A DNA stretch of 64,000 bases, from positions 25,818,139-25,882,138 of the forward strand of contig NC_090133.1 in NCBI RefSeq assembly GCF_040581485.1. Direction: 5' to 3'. The notes below the pieces were generated by a model. It searched no databases and was not told where the DNA came from. It saw only the letters and a list, made by a program, of their open reading frames with translations. Source of the stretch: Linepithema humile. Its lineage: Eukaryota; Arthropoda; Insecta; Hymenoptera; Formicidae. The position numbers were made by a program, and so were the translations under genes. Position 1 is the first letter of the stretch. Each line of letters starts with the position of its first letter. Below are positions 13,001-26,198 of this stretch, piece by piece.

Positions 13001-16000
13001 GCATTAAAAATATCTATGACTGAATATCTTATATAATGACGTGCAAAAGAGCTGGAAAAAAAACAATGTTTAACGCGTATAAATCCAGTGCTGATTAGAA
13101 ATTTGATGAAAACGAATTCGCTGTGACGAATCGGCGATAGCGATTTCGATCGACATCGCCAACCAATAAAAATGACGAACAATAACTATTACTTTCCAAG
13201 GTAACTTTTCATCGTATACTTCGCAGGACACTCTACCCGGCGGCTGCAATAAAATACGTCTCTCATATAAGGTCAGAATTTATCCTTCTATAGTCCAGGT
13301 TTCTAGGTCGTTGCGGGCGGCCTCCGATCTAACGGTCAACTATTACGCAAATTGCCGTATCTCCAGTAACATCTTTCATTATGCGGAACGATGAAATTGA
13401 AGTATTATTACATTACGTACGCGATTCTCCCGAGGAGAGCGCAAGCGTGACATCATGCTCATATGCATAGATTAGATTCATGTGATGGCGGTGCCAACAG
13501 CTTTTCGCTTTTTTTGCAAAATAATCGGATCGTACGACCGTTTACTCGCCTTCAGACAACAATTTTAACACATTAGAAATCATAAAAATATGACAAATTT
13601 TTTCGTGAAGTTGCATTTGCTTTAATTTTGTTTATTGATATAACAATTTTTAAATAATCAGTTTTCACCGATATTATAAAGTACATAATAATAATCACTG
13701 ACCTGAAAAACCGCATTTTTATTTATAACAAAATTTTGTCTTAAAAATAGAATATTGAATAATTAATTAAATTAATGGTTTTAAACTGTTATGATGCACG
13801 TGACTATACATTATCTCTGACGGAAATGAGCAATCAAAGCGAGAATCGTACATATATATCGTAACATAATTTAACAACGTTTCAAAAATCGTAGATAATC
13901 TTATCTCAGAATGATTTTTGTTTAATAAAACGATAATCTATAAATTCTGACAATCATAAGAGGTTTATTACAGAATATTCTATGAGAATATATGAGAAAG
14001 AAAAATTACTTTCCAAATTTAATGTCACATCGATCACTTATGCAATTTGATTAAAAATCAAGCGTTCGAGATTCTCTTTGCATCAACACTTTTTGGAGAC
14101 CTATATTTTATCAAAATTACTTTAAAAGTATCATTTCAATAATATAATAATATAGTATAATTATGGGAATATAAACATTTTTCGCGTATGTAAAACTGTC
14201 TACTGGATTATTATCAGCCGAGTGTCCCAAAGATATAGTGTGTTTTCTTTGAAAATTGCAATATGTCTTTCCCACAATGCTTACGTTCACATAAAACTAG
14301 TAATAACAAATTTAAAAAAACATTTATAATGGCAAGTCTTATTGAACTATATGACGTGCTGTAAAAATAAGTCTTCAACTAGGACAGCCACATATTAAAC
14401 GTTATAAATTACGCTTCAATTTATAGCTACAATTTTTCACTTATTGTCACTCTAGACAACATAAGCTTTAAACATTAACTATACATATATTTTGCTTATC
14501 ATGCTTTTAAATAATATGATACGAGAATATCGAACTCAATATATGCATACAGTTGCATAAACAATATTAATAGACTTTCGTTGCCAAATAAAAATCATGA
14601 TATAAACGAGAAAGAAGAAATTTTTGTATAATTGTGGTAAAAAATTTTCAAGAAATTGAGATAGTTTTTTTTAATATTATTTTGAACATATTGTTAATTT
14701 CTTAAATTGATAATTTAGATATTTGAAAATTAATTTTCATTATTTTAAAAGCAAAAATGACAGAACTTACTGATTTTAATAAATAATAAAGCAATTAGTA
14801 TAGATAGGTATTTTAAGCCCACCCTGTATACTCTTATTTTCCGAGTTACAGCATTTGCCAACAGATGGCACATACTTTCTCGTAAGTAAAATATCAACGC
14901 GGTGCTTATATAAAGCATAAAGGAGAACAGAAGTTGTCCTTGTCTTGGGGGAGCAAAGTATTCAATGACCGTGTAGTGAGGATACTGTTGCTGAAACCAT
15001 GATTTAAATTGACAACGCATCCATGATTTTATCTTGAGATGCAATTTTTGGAAGGCCTCTTTACTTTATAAGAGGCTCCAAACAACATTTGTCGAAAAAA
15101 ACACTCATACTTAATCTATTTATCACTTCATTAATTATTATACAATATTAATACATTTAATCTTATCAATGTTATTAATTTCAGCAATAAATTAATTATG
15201 TATATAATATTTTCGTTAGTATAAAATCTTTCTCGTCAAAATTTTATGTTTACATTTTTACTTTATTTTAATAATATTATAGAAATTTTACAATATTTCA
15301 ATTTTAAATGACGTAATGAATGCTAAATTAAATTTTAATATTCTTACACACAATTGACATAAATTAATTTGCATATATTGTGTCCATCAAATGCAAGTTA
15401 ACAATAATCAATGAAGGTCAAGCATTAGTCATCTTGACAAACGATTTCAACAAATTTATATTGGCAACCGCGCATGTAGCATCTCTACATGCATTGCATA
15501 ACAGATTGAACAACATTTTACTTCGACTGTTGAAAGACTATGTAAATACTGTGGGCTGCTGAATCGATTAATTTTTCATATTATTTATATCTGCATGACA
15601 CATCGCAATCGTGCTTTTATTTAAGAAAATTCACGCGTGATATGACGATCCTCGATTAATTAATCGCCACATCTTCAATCCGATTGCATTAGCCACAATT
15701 TATCGTCTTTGTCGTCAGGCAACAAGCCTTTCTCTGAAAAGAGTGCTTAGTTACCTCCGGATAAACGCGATCACGCAGGCACATCCTTCGCCGCATATCA
15801 ATCGCAGTCATATATCAAATTAAGCAACCGAGTGAGTGACTGGCGAAAGAACCTACGTTGAGTGCACGTCTAAAATGCCTAAGCAGCAGGAACCTTGTAC
15901 ACCAATCAACCACTGAGTGACCCTAATAACCATGCGGACCATCTGTCTGGCGAAACTGCGACAAAGCAGCCTACAGTGTCTTCCTTCGTAACAATCCAGC

Positions 16001-19000
16001 AGTCACATGCGAAATATTTTATGCATATATAAAATAGACCGATGGATTAATGAATGCGATAAATGCTGTAATATTTATGAGAGATGTCCTGCGGATTCTC
16101 TCTCTTCTTGACACTAGATTGAGCTCTTTTCTTCAATAAAAACATCTAAACGCAAATTTTTTAAATAATTGGGGCTTGAAAATATTTTTTTCTTATATGG
16201 CGAAAAGATATTTCTACTGTGTGCAATTAACAATATATGTTTCTTCGCACTTTTTTAAATTTTAACATTTGATACTTTAGTAACTGAGACTAAAAAATCA
16301 AAATGCTGTTAAAGTTTGGTCGAAATAAGATGAGAAATAAGAGTCTGACATCTTCACTTAATTAGAACAACTCTATTTCTATTGAAATAATATTACAAGA
16401 CAGTCGAAGAGATTACAAGCGGCTGATTTAATGATCTAAGCGTTAACAGAACTTTATTGTGAATTATCGTAGATGTTTTACGGTAACATAGGCCAAACAA
16501 TTCACATCACAAATAAGCTGTACGTCCACCGCGCGTACTTGCACACACATACATATGTGAAAATTTATTTATCTATTCTTCGAAACACTAATCCTAAAAT
16601 AAAACAACGAAGTTTAAATAACCAATTATCCCGTAGAAAATAAAATATCGTAATTTTGTACACGAAACCGAGCGATAAACATATAAAAACAACGAAAAAA
16701 GTGCAATTATTATGCAATCGCAATTTTATTACATCTACATAAAAAAATCTCACGATAACTAACCAAACTTTGAATAAACTGTTTAATTTCTTTATTCTCT
16801 CGTTTCATCTAAATAATAATAAATTGTCAACTGAGTTTTCTACAAGAAAGAGAAACAAAAGTACAGGAAAAATAAAGTTGGAGAAATAAAGTTTTTTAAA
16901 AATAAACATTTTCTCTCGGTAATCAAGTTCAACCGTGTATTCAAGAGAGAGGGAATAAATTGCAAAGCAGAGATAAAAAAAGACGAAGCTAAACTAGGTG
17001 GGCAGAGAGGTAGATATGTCTCGCCGACAGGGGCATTGAACTTTTACTCTCGACCGAGAGAGTTATGTACATTGCATATATACAGCGAAACAGTCTATGG
17101 ATCGGTTCGATTACCTCACAGTCGTGCGGAAAGCTGCGTAATGCAGGAATCCCCGACTTGCAAAAGCCACCTTTAATCTACGAATTCTTTGATCAATTTA
17201 GGGTCAACGTTTCCTCGGCGAAAACATCGACAGACTGATTTTTCGAGTTGCAAAAACAATTACAAATAGAAATCTTTTCGGAAATTAAGCTTCCAGAAAG
17301 ATAATAAAATCATATTATTTTTTTAATTTCGGGTAGACTTTAACAAATTAATAACCTGAGAATTAATTACAAAGATATTTAATAAGCATTAAAAATTTAC
17401 CTTTCTCAACATTGCATACTTTCTGAAGAAAAATCGATTCTAAATTAGCAGATTATCCTCTGCGAGGCACTCTACAGATTTTCGTGTATCAAAATCACAA
17501 CTTCGATTATCACAGTCGTCATTCATTAACTGATAAGTCCAGGCATATGCCTGGATTATTGACTCTGTAATCAGTATTGATTATAATCTCCGTGACGGTC
17601 ACCCTTCGGTTCTCTTCGCGGGCGCAGAAAAAATCGATAGCGGCGGACACTTTATTTATATCCGACTCGTGCATAAACTAACGGGTGCAATCGAGCGAAG
17701 ATGAAAGAGTTTTCAGCGTCTGCTGTTGTAGCAGCAATCTCGTAGATTCGATGCAGACTTCTAGGTATCGATATCGCGCTTTGTATATTTGTACTATCGT
17801 GATATTTTCGCCGATGAGAACGAGATCGTTCAGCCGATTTCTATCGTGGACTGTTTCGTATGTTCGAAACGATATTTGTACAAGACATAAAATTTTTATG
17901 TATCTTCCTACACACATGCGATACGCGTGAATAAAAATATAGTTCTCAAATATCCATTGATGATATCAGAAAATATAGGAGTGCTTTGCACGAGTAACTA
18001 TGAATAACTGTGAGCGTTTCCTCGAAATTGATATTAATGATAAGGCATTTGAAATTTACCTTCTCGCTGTATAATCCGCTAAATGCAAACGGTCATGTGT
18101 GATCTAATCTTTATTCGATTTTTCCATCAGCAATGTGGATAAATAAAACGCGGCGTTTTTAATATAATTAACATAAAATGTAAAGTATGAACAGATAATA
18201 CGCCCATTAATATCTCATAACTTGATAAAAAACTTGATATTGGATAGCTGTCGATTTTTTAGAACATTCTGCGCCGTGCCCTGAACTTAAACTTCACACT
18301 CTAAGTCTTGCTGTAAGCTTGATTTACACGGGTTTGATGAGTAATCGAAGGCATCCCGCCAATTATTTAACTTGGCTCATGTAAGATCAGACAAGGCTCA
18401 AAGACAAGCGTAAAGATTAACGCCACCGCAGCTGAATGTGAAAATAAGATCGCGGCGTTGTGCTATTGCAAGAATTAAGACCTATGTTTACGCGGGATTT
18501 AGCAAGCCTTCACACAGGTATTTAATACAAGATAACATAAACTGAACAAATTCCTCGTAATCTTAATTTTCACATGTAAATTTCTTTGAATATAATTTCG
18601 TCCAAATAAACAAACGGAATCTCGCTTCGATTAATTCTTAGCATAATAAATTGAGGTCGTTTATTGTTTAACAGTTGGAATTTTCAAGGAAATTTTAAAA
18701 AAAGAAGATTGACACTTATTATTTGATGGAAAGCAAGGTGCCTCGGTCGTGCCGTAGCTTGAAGCAAACGTAAACCCACCGCCCGACTTAATCAGAATCT
18801 CCTCGTGCGACCACCGTGAGCTTTCCCTAGCGCAAAGCAGAAGATACATAAACCCGATTCGTCTCGTACGTCTATTCTTACGTTCATAAGGTTATTTACA
18901 CTCGGTGTCTGACACCATTTTGGTAGCTCGAGGCACGGCACCCGGAGCCAAGCTCGACTATTTGTTCGCCAAAGTATGTCTAGCGGAGCTCGAATGTCGG

Positions 19001-19850
19001 GAAGTGCACTATTCGCGAGTTTTTGCGAAAAAGCTCAAGTAGAAGCTCAAGTGGATAATAGAGTGACTGATTATTTTAAGTTTGAAGTTTGAAATTGTTT
19101 GAAATTTAAGAGAAGTGTCGGACTTGCGAACTACGTCCTTGTATTATTTCGAATTTCCATCCACTTGATTGTTCCAATTTTATTTCAATTACATTAAAAT
19201 TTAAAAAAATCAATCCTTCTACAAAATGATATAAAACATTATTACCATTTCTATTATTGTAGAATTATTTTAATTAAAGAATAATCGTTGATATAGTGTT
19301 TTAACGACAAATTTTATAGAAAAATATTTTTTTTTCCGATATATATATTTTACGAAATCTTTCATGTGATAAATTTACGGAATAAAAACATCGTATCTAA
19401 AAATTATCACAGTTGTCAACATCAAAGAAATTGTGCAATAAATAAACTGAAATTACTCCAAGTCTTCGTGTTATATATAATAACGTCTAGTGTTTTCAAT
19501 TTTATGATTTTTATGCACAGGTAGATATCGAATTTTTTTTAAAGAAAATATAAATTTTCATGATAATTTTCATGATATGAATATGAGTTTTTAGTAACAG
19601 CAATGATAGCAGCTCATTTAACGATGTATCGACTGGTCATTTATGATAACAACTTTTTTTTATTAGTCATTGCAGTATGAATTTAATTCTTTTTAATCTT
19701 CAAAGCAATTTTTTAAGGGTAAGCGCATGCAGACTTTACGTGCAACCGAAACGCATATAAGTACCGAAATTAGCAAATTAAAATAATAAACGTTTTTACA
19801 ACAATAATACAAATTTCATTATAAGTTCAATATAGCCGTTAAATATCAAT
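10045..19850. other. Large non-coding stretch
   Basis: No coding exon or RNA gene could be recognised in about 10 kb. It contains AT-rich unique sequence, a run of 13 C at 11760-11772, a short TA tract near 11450-11466, and modest GC-rich patches near 13230-13350 and 18750-18990. A minus-strand open frame at 14745-15044 has no recognised family. Intronic or regulatory sequence of the V-ATPase gene, or a lncRNA, are both possible. Confidence 0.5.
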
Positions 19851-19859
19851 TAAGAGAAA

Positions 19860-20255
19860 CCACGTGTGCTCTCGGTGTATTCCTTATAATTCCTCGCGTT
19901 AGCCGCAGAGTCGCAGGCTTACCCTTTTCTGGAAAGGACGGAAAGATGCAGGCTGTCATTTGCTCGAAAATGCGCTCGCGGCAGCGCAACGCGTTTCGCA
20001 CGCGGCGATAAGCACGATAAGCACTCGTGGATTACGCGAACCGCGCGATGCAACGGGCCGAAAGGGACTGGACGGTGGCCGCGACCCCACCGCGCGCCGG
20101 TTCCCCTTCATCGGCTGATACTCGCCGACGAATGTAAACATTCGCGACAGCTGATCGCCACCGCTGCCGCTCCGATTCTCGCTTTGGTGGCAGTAGCGAC
20201 CTGCACGAGGGTGTATCGAGTGCCAGTTACGAGCGATGGACAGCTATAACACTGC
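19860..20255. promoter_or_regulatory. GC-rich island with possible transcription start
   Basis: Marked GC and CpG enrichment in an AT-rich setting. It contains a near match (20145-20154) to the insect E-box core promoter motif AWCAGCTGWT, a short hairpin at 20129-20144, and on the plus strand an ATG near 20236 followed by a donor-like GCAG|GTGCGA ending about 20251. It could be the distal promoter of the minus-strand V-ATPase gene, or a plus-strand first exon that would join the C2orf69 acceptor at 23556 across the antisense TPK gene. Strand and target are undecided. Confidence 0.35.
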
Positions 20256-21254
20256 AGGTGCGATACTATTTCCATTCGACATCAAATTCGCTGCCAAGTA
20301 AATGCAATAAACATGTTTTGTTGAATTATTCCAAAAATATTTAGACAATATAAACATGATGTTTGAATTTCATATTTTTTGCACAATAAAAAGTAAATTA
20401 TGTGATGTGAACAAAATTCGTTGTCGTTTACAGAACAAAACAAGACTCAAAAATTAAGATGTTTACAAATTTTTATAATTTTTTAAGCTCTTGAGTTGCA
20501 TAGGCAGACATTGTATTGCACAAAAAAAATTAACAACAAATGTGTTGAAGCAAGACTGAAAATCTTAATATCGTAAAATAGATGGGAACAAATACTCTTT
20601 GTACAAATCAGATCTCTAGTTCAAATTTCAATTTAATTTGAAATCATATACCGTCTCATTAAATCTTTGTTATATTAACGATTAACAATTATATTATTAA
20701 ACTGTCATGTGACTTTGGCATGCTTTGGTTTTGTATCCACAAAAACCTAGGAACAAAACCTAAGAACCTAACATTACAAGCTGCACTTTTTTAATATCAT
20801 CTAATCATCTAATCTAATCAGGAATGTGTCTATGTAAATACATAAAAATACAATTATTACAAGATTTACTTCATCGTCCAGCTGTCGTATTTCTCGCAAT
20901 TATTAAATGTTCAACATATCACACTTATAAATGTTCATGTATGGAACTAGAAGACTATGATTCGATTACCCCGTTATCGGCCGCATATTATTTCAAGATA
21001 GATTTCAAGATAGATAGATATCAAGTGCAAGATAGTTAAAAAAATAAAATAATTATTTTAGATCAGATTCTAGATCGAATGTAATGTTTGCGCCTTAATT
21101 TTGTCTCAATTCCATGCAGATACAATTCACTATTTTTAAGTCAAAAATATTGTTAAGTACTTTACAGCGTTATTGAGCATTTCTGACCTAATTTGCTTGA
21201 TAATTTTCTACATTTATTTGCAAGTTATCTATTGAGAAAGTAATGTACGTAATG
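20256..21254. other. Non-coding spacer downstream of TPK
   Basis: About 1 kb of AT-rich sequence with no exon that I recognise. It would include the 3' UTR of the minus-strand TPK gene. Confidence 0.6.
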
Positions 21255-23076
21255 TTACGTCGCTTCATTATTAATAGCTTCTCGCAAAAGCTCTATACCC
21301 ATAGTCCAAATTATCGATGTATCTGTATTCACAGTTACTTCGGTCTTGTTGTACGTATTTGAAGTACTTACTAAACCTCCAAAGTGCATAGTTGTGTCAT
21401 CTGAAAATAATAAAAGCAAACGGAATTAGGAAAACTGTTTCAATATCGAACTCTGATGCAACAAAAAGCGATTTATCTACTTGAAGTTAATATATTTGAA
21501 AAGTATAAAAACGTACTTAAATTCCATTTCAAGCCAGTCGTTGATACATGATTAACTGAACTTCCAAATGGCAGTAGACCGCACCAAGATTGTCCTCTCA
21601 CTAAGATCTCTGGTATACGTATATTGTGCAAACCAGGTTTTAATAGCCACGTCAAAGAATTGCTCGCAACTTGTATCACCTGCAGAAAAAATATTCCTGT
21701 AGATATCTACATGCATAAAATAAATATGAGAGATACAAGCGCATGATGAATCACCTTTGTGTTTCCCACCAGCTTGTCACTTTTGTACAATGTATTGATA
21801 TTGCCGATGATATGATCGAATCTACCCGATGTTTCTGCAAGCACGTATATTACATCCAACTGTCAACAATACGTTTAACTTTATTACATACAGGGTCGAT
21901 TTTTTAAAGTAACATGCAATAAATCTTAAGAATTACATTTATATTCTTCCTCTTGGCGTACTGTGCGATTTGCATCAAGGCTTTGGTGTAATCCGTATGC
22001 GACTGATCGGGCGTCTCGACAACAGTAGATCCCATACTTATCAGCTTCTCGACAACAATTACCGAACAACTATCCATATCACCCGTAATCAGATCAGGTA
22101 CATATTGTCTATGCTCACCGTTCAACAACTTTATTCCCTGTTCCTCCAAGTACTTCATCCATCTGTGCGTTCCACCATCGACGGTGACAGTGATGTGAGC
22201 TGATTATAAACATTTATGTAAATTATCACGCCAAAGTCAACAAAAAAATATGAAAAATTCTGAAAATTATCTCATAGAGTGACAAAACACGTGTCACATC
22301 TTTTTTGTGACGTACCTCTTTGCCAGATTCGAAGCAGCACGTCATGCTTCCATTGTATAGGACGATCCAACACGATCACCGCGTACTCGCAACACGTGTC
22401 GTGAAATATATCGGACGGATTCCACTCGGTGCTGTTAAGCTCTGATTTTTGTTCCATCGCACAATTCGACAACGCGACGCGTTCCAGCACTGAAAAGAGT
22501 TTAATCTGCGTATTAAGGTTAGAATTCCTAACCTAACTTAGAAATACGAGTTTACGTAATGCAAAGCCGGTATGTATGTTTTTCTCGCGTTCGGTGAAGC
22601 GAATCGTCGAAGCGGAAAGAAAGAAGGAATTTATGCTAAAACATTTTTTTTTCCTACTTTTATCCTTGTAAAGCTTATGTAATCGTTGTTCAGAGTCGCA
22701 CGCGTCGAAACTCAGTTTCGGAATAGCAAAAACACAGACTGTTGCATTTGAACGCGTGACATTTGTATTCATTGCGTACTTTGCATATCGCGAGAAATGT
22801 GCGATAGACCTCATATCTCATTACCATGCCTCGTTGTAATGCGATAAGTGCCGTCGCAGGTTTAGCGACAAACACCGTTCGCTGTTATATTGTTGAGTCA
22901 CACAATTTTACGAGCATTTATTCGTAACAGCGATGACACATACAATCTTCGATAGTTTTCGAATTAATCTTAAAAGATCGCCGCGACGTACCGTTGCACC
23001 GCGAAAGCAGCTGTCTTGAAGATGCCAAAATTGTGTCAGAAAATATTCGTATAGACACCATGTTGCGAAATTTCAT
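21255..23076 (-). CDS. TPK1: Thiamine pyrophosphokinase
   Basis: Transfers pyrophosphate from ATP to thiamine, making the cofactor thiamine diphosphate. Core exons: 22489-22316, 22199-21937, 21859-21755, 21679-21517 and 21400-21255. Motifs match animal TPK: VDGGTHRWM, DLITGDMDS, TPDQSHTDYTKAL, SGRFDHIIGNINTLY, SWCGLLPFG and TTGLKWNL. From the ATG at 22457 the protein is 272 aa (human TPK1 243). An upstream exon ending at 22992 with a good donor joins in frame to the acceptor before 22489; from its ATG at 23076 the protein is 311 aa. That extension (starting MKFRNMVSIRIFSD) is rich in Arg and Ser, poor in acidic residues and resembles a mitochondrial presequence. A further in-frame ATG is at 23124. 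The gene is head to head with C2orf69. The enzyme call is firm; the extension is inference. Confidence 0.93.
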
Positions 23077-23566
23077 GCCGAAACGTGTCGATTGATAGAA
23101 TATCAGCACACCGTCGCACGGCACCGCATATGCGAAATGTCATACAGCTGCACTTGCTCTACTTCTCTTAAAATAAAACAAACATTTATGCATAGAAAAG
23201 AAAAAGATGAAGGATTATGAATAAAGAAACAAGAAAGAAATATATATGTATATTTTAATCATATCTATTATATTTTATTTCTTTCCTCTCTTTTTTTTCT
23301 ATGAAAACAATTTGTACTGAGCATACCTCTCTTATAACTTTCAATGCAGAAAGTGCAAGAAAGTGTAACCAAAACAAAAACAGCTGATAGCTCCACATCT
23401 TTCACAATTACGTGCAATTTGTGTAATTGTATAATTCCTATAATTGATTTATAATTATTTTCACCTTTTGTCTATCTTATCAGTTTAATAAGCACAATAT
23501 TTTACTATCAAAAAGATATTTCTTCACTTATAACTAATTTTTTTTACTAATTGCAGATAACAATCA
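23077..23566. promoter_or_regulatory. Divergent promoter between TPK and C2orf69, with E-box
   Basis: About 490 bases separate the upstream TPK ATG from the C2orf69 ATG. AACAGCTGAT at 23379-23388 is a perfect match to the insect core promoter E-box AWCAGCTGWT (Ohler motif 5). A splice acceptor (TTGCAG) at 23551-23556, just before the C2orf69 start, implies a 5' UTR exon upstream, probably in this interval. Confidence 0.55.
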
Positions 23567-25098
23567 ATGGGATCAAAGATGTGGATATGGAAAAATATAC
23601 CGGGTATTCCAGGCCGCTGCAACGATGTGCTTTACATGCGGCCGGTTTCACAGCCAACGCCTGACCTTCTTGTATTCTTCGGTGGTGATGTCCAAGTAAG
23701 TTCAGAATCAATCAAATAATTATAATCTTTATCCTTATAGTAATTCAATTATTTTTTTCGATATTTACTGACTAAACACATCTTATAAAGTACTTAATAT
23801 ATCTTTTTCTTGTGCAATTATGACCATGTCATTCCTTTCAATCTGTAACATCTATTATATTTATATCATATGAAAAATTTTATAACAGTTATATAAATTG
23901 TATGTGTGAAGCAAAGTTACTCAAGGAAAATCATTATAGGATACTCAAGAAAATATGGAAAAACATCCAGATAGTAAGGAATATATAAAATGGAGCTTAG
24001 AAAATACAGCGACAATACTCTCTAAACAATTTCCTAAAAGTCACATATTTGTTGTTCGTCCAGCCAGGTAAATTATTCATTATCGAATATTCCAATTAGT
24101 ATAATAAGAATTATTAAATAAATTTATCTCGAATAGTCATATTGAATTACTCAATGGTCTCATATTTCTTTCAGGATGTCAATAACTAAACATGCAGTGT
24201 TCAGTTGTTTCGATAACTTTGTACCAGGAGATAAATATGGTACGCCCTCATTTTGCCCAATGTACAAAGCTTTACAGCATTTAAGAGCACTCCTTCTTTG
24301 TTGCCTAGAACATGTTAAAACATTAACAATGAAAGAGGTATGTACTAAAATAAAAAATTTACAAAAGAGTTACAATTATAATTTATAAAAAATTTTATGA
24401 ATTAATCATATTAATAACTTCTTTTAATTTTAATATATGACTATATAATTCATATTTTGATAACATTCTTGAAAAAGACATAAAGCTTATATAAATTAAT
24501 AAATGTAATAATAAAATATAATAATGTTCAAGATAAAATATGTAAAATTATGTTATATTATTTTTTCATTTTTAGGATGCCAACAATCTTAATATTGAAG
24601 CAACAAATTTAAATCTAATGGGCTTCAGTAAAGGATGCGCGGTTTTAAATCAATTTCTTTATGAGTTTCACTATTATGATGAGAATAACGATGCCAATAT
24701 AAATAGTTTTATAAAACTTATCAAAAATATGTGGTGGTTGGACGGTGGACACAATGGTTCTGAAAATACTTGGATTACAGAGCAAAATATACTTCAATCC
24801 TTTGCTAAATTAAGTAAGATGATCCTGCAGGCAAATATCTTGAAATTGTAGTATTCCTACATTATTTCATGTAATATAATTAATATTTTCTTCAGAAATA
24901 AATACTCACATACACGTTACACCATACCAAATGCAAGACATTGATCGGCCATGGATTCGTATGGAAGAAAATAACTTCAATGGAATTTTACAAAGTATGG
25001 GAGCACCTGTACAACGAACTTTACATTTTGGTAACAAAGCACCAAGTTTGTTATCACATTTCAATATTCTTACAGATATCAAAAGTAATATAGGATAA
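23567..25098 (+). CDS. C2orf69: C2orf69 homologue, putative mitochondrial alpha/beta hydrolase
   Basis: Five exons: 23567-23695, 23940-24067, 24175-24337, 24576-24813 and 24896-25098, giving 286 aa with closing phases. Similarity to human C2orf69 runs along the whole protein: FFGGDVQ against FPGDVQ, KWSLENTATIL, CFDNFVPGDKYG, LMGFSKGCAVLNQ, WWLDGGHNG, NTWITEQ and HVTPYQMQD. GFSKG is a G-x-S-x-G nucleophile elbow with Ser at about residue 158, which fits the family's predicted serine hydrolase fold. In humans the protein is mitochondrial and its loss causes a multisystem disease with respiratory-chain deficiency. The substrate is not known. The insect protein lacks the Ser-rich insert seen in the human protein between the DNFV region and the nucleophile. 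An acceptor lies 10 bases before the ATG. Confidence 0.93.
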
Positions 25099-26198
25099 TG
25101 CTGTCATATCCTACTTTTTAAATGTTGAAATTTACTAATTTTATAGACTACAATTAGTAAAATAATTGAGATCACAATTTTTTCTTAACTTGAGAATCAA
25201 AGTAAACTATAAAATCATAAGCAAATTATAATCTTGTTAATAATGTAATTAATGATTTTATTCCAAATTACAAGTTATACAAATGATTTAATAGAATTCA
25301 TTTGTTGAATATTTCTGCAATATGCACATGCAATGTGATTAATATTATCTTACCATTCTTAATCTAGTCATAAATAGTAAATCTTAATTAAATATCATTT
25401 ACAATATTATATTGTACAAATCGTATGATTGTACAAATCGTATTATTGTACAAATCGTATGATATTTATTACTGTAATTTGATATGCAAATTTGTTCACT
25501 GATAATCTGATCGCTTATCTATATCAGATATTTTTTTAGTGTTCAAAACAAATTGTGATTATTTATTTTTACTTAGCAACTTTAGAAAATATAATAATTA
25601 TTCTTATTTGCATAGTAATTTCGTCATAAATATTGAGCAGAAAAGTATTATATAATAATAAATCTAATATATTATATAGAAAAATAATGAGTGTAGCTAA
25701 TATGAATATTTTTACTAAATATCTTTATAAACATTATATTTTTATTACGTTTTATTTTATTTCTTAAGGTACATTTTTAATAAATAGTGAACTATATGTT
25801 AATCTGGAAAAACTGTATTATCTATCCAAGTAAGATAGATACTTTCTTTATATGCATAACATATCGTTATATACATTATGTCACAAAAAATTGAGAAATT
25901 ATATAATTAACTGATATGTTTCCATTCAATAATATTGAAATAATTGTCTAACTAAAGAATTTCACTTCTAGCAACATGTTACTTGTAACATTAAATAACA
26001 CTTTCAAAATCTTGTTTTACACATACAAAGACACTAAATAGTGCACTTTTGTGAAAATCTGAGGTAATAGAGATATTCTAATCATTTACCTATATCATTT
26101 ATATTTGGTTGTTGCTGTTCTCGTTGTCGATTGTCATATGACTCCGTACAACAAAATAACAGCCTTTCTTTCCAATCTAAATTATAGCTTACTTCTTT
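25099..26198. other. Convergent intergenic spacer
   Basis: About 1.1 kb of AT-rich sequence between the 3' ends of C2orf69 and the glucosidase-II-beta-like gene. It contains a 17-base tandem repeat (listed separately) and no coding signal. Confidence 0.65.
25413..25463. repeat. 17-bp tandem repeat, three copies
   Basis: The unit TGTACAAATCGTATGAT is repeated three times in direct orientation with one base change in the middle copy. It is a short minisatellite in the 3' spacer after C2orf69. Confidence 0.9.

Larger units (their letters stand above)
5264..13906. promoter_or_regulatory. Cluster of GATA-type AGATAAG/CTTATCT sites
   Basis: The heptamer AGATAAG, or its complement, occurs at 5264, 5852, 6386, 6978, 7625, 11246, 12083, 12519, 12910 and 13900. 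Assuming about two-thirds AT, roughly two would be expected by chance in 9 kb. AGATAAG is a consensus for insect GATA factors, which drive gut and Malpighian tubule genes. The nearest gene is a V-ATPase subunit, abundant in those tissues, so a distal enhancer region is a reasonable inference. Binding is not shown. Confidence 0.35.

Noticed and set aside
14745..15044. 99-codon minus-strand open frame with a CCACCCTGTATA motif nearby
   Set aside because: The motif recalls terminal repeats of insect transposons, but I see no paired terminus and no recognisable transposase. Too weak to call.
23557..23700. Second open frame through C2orf69 exon 1
   Set aside because: It stops exactly at the donor and has no similarity. 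The annotated frame matches C2orf69 throughout.
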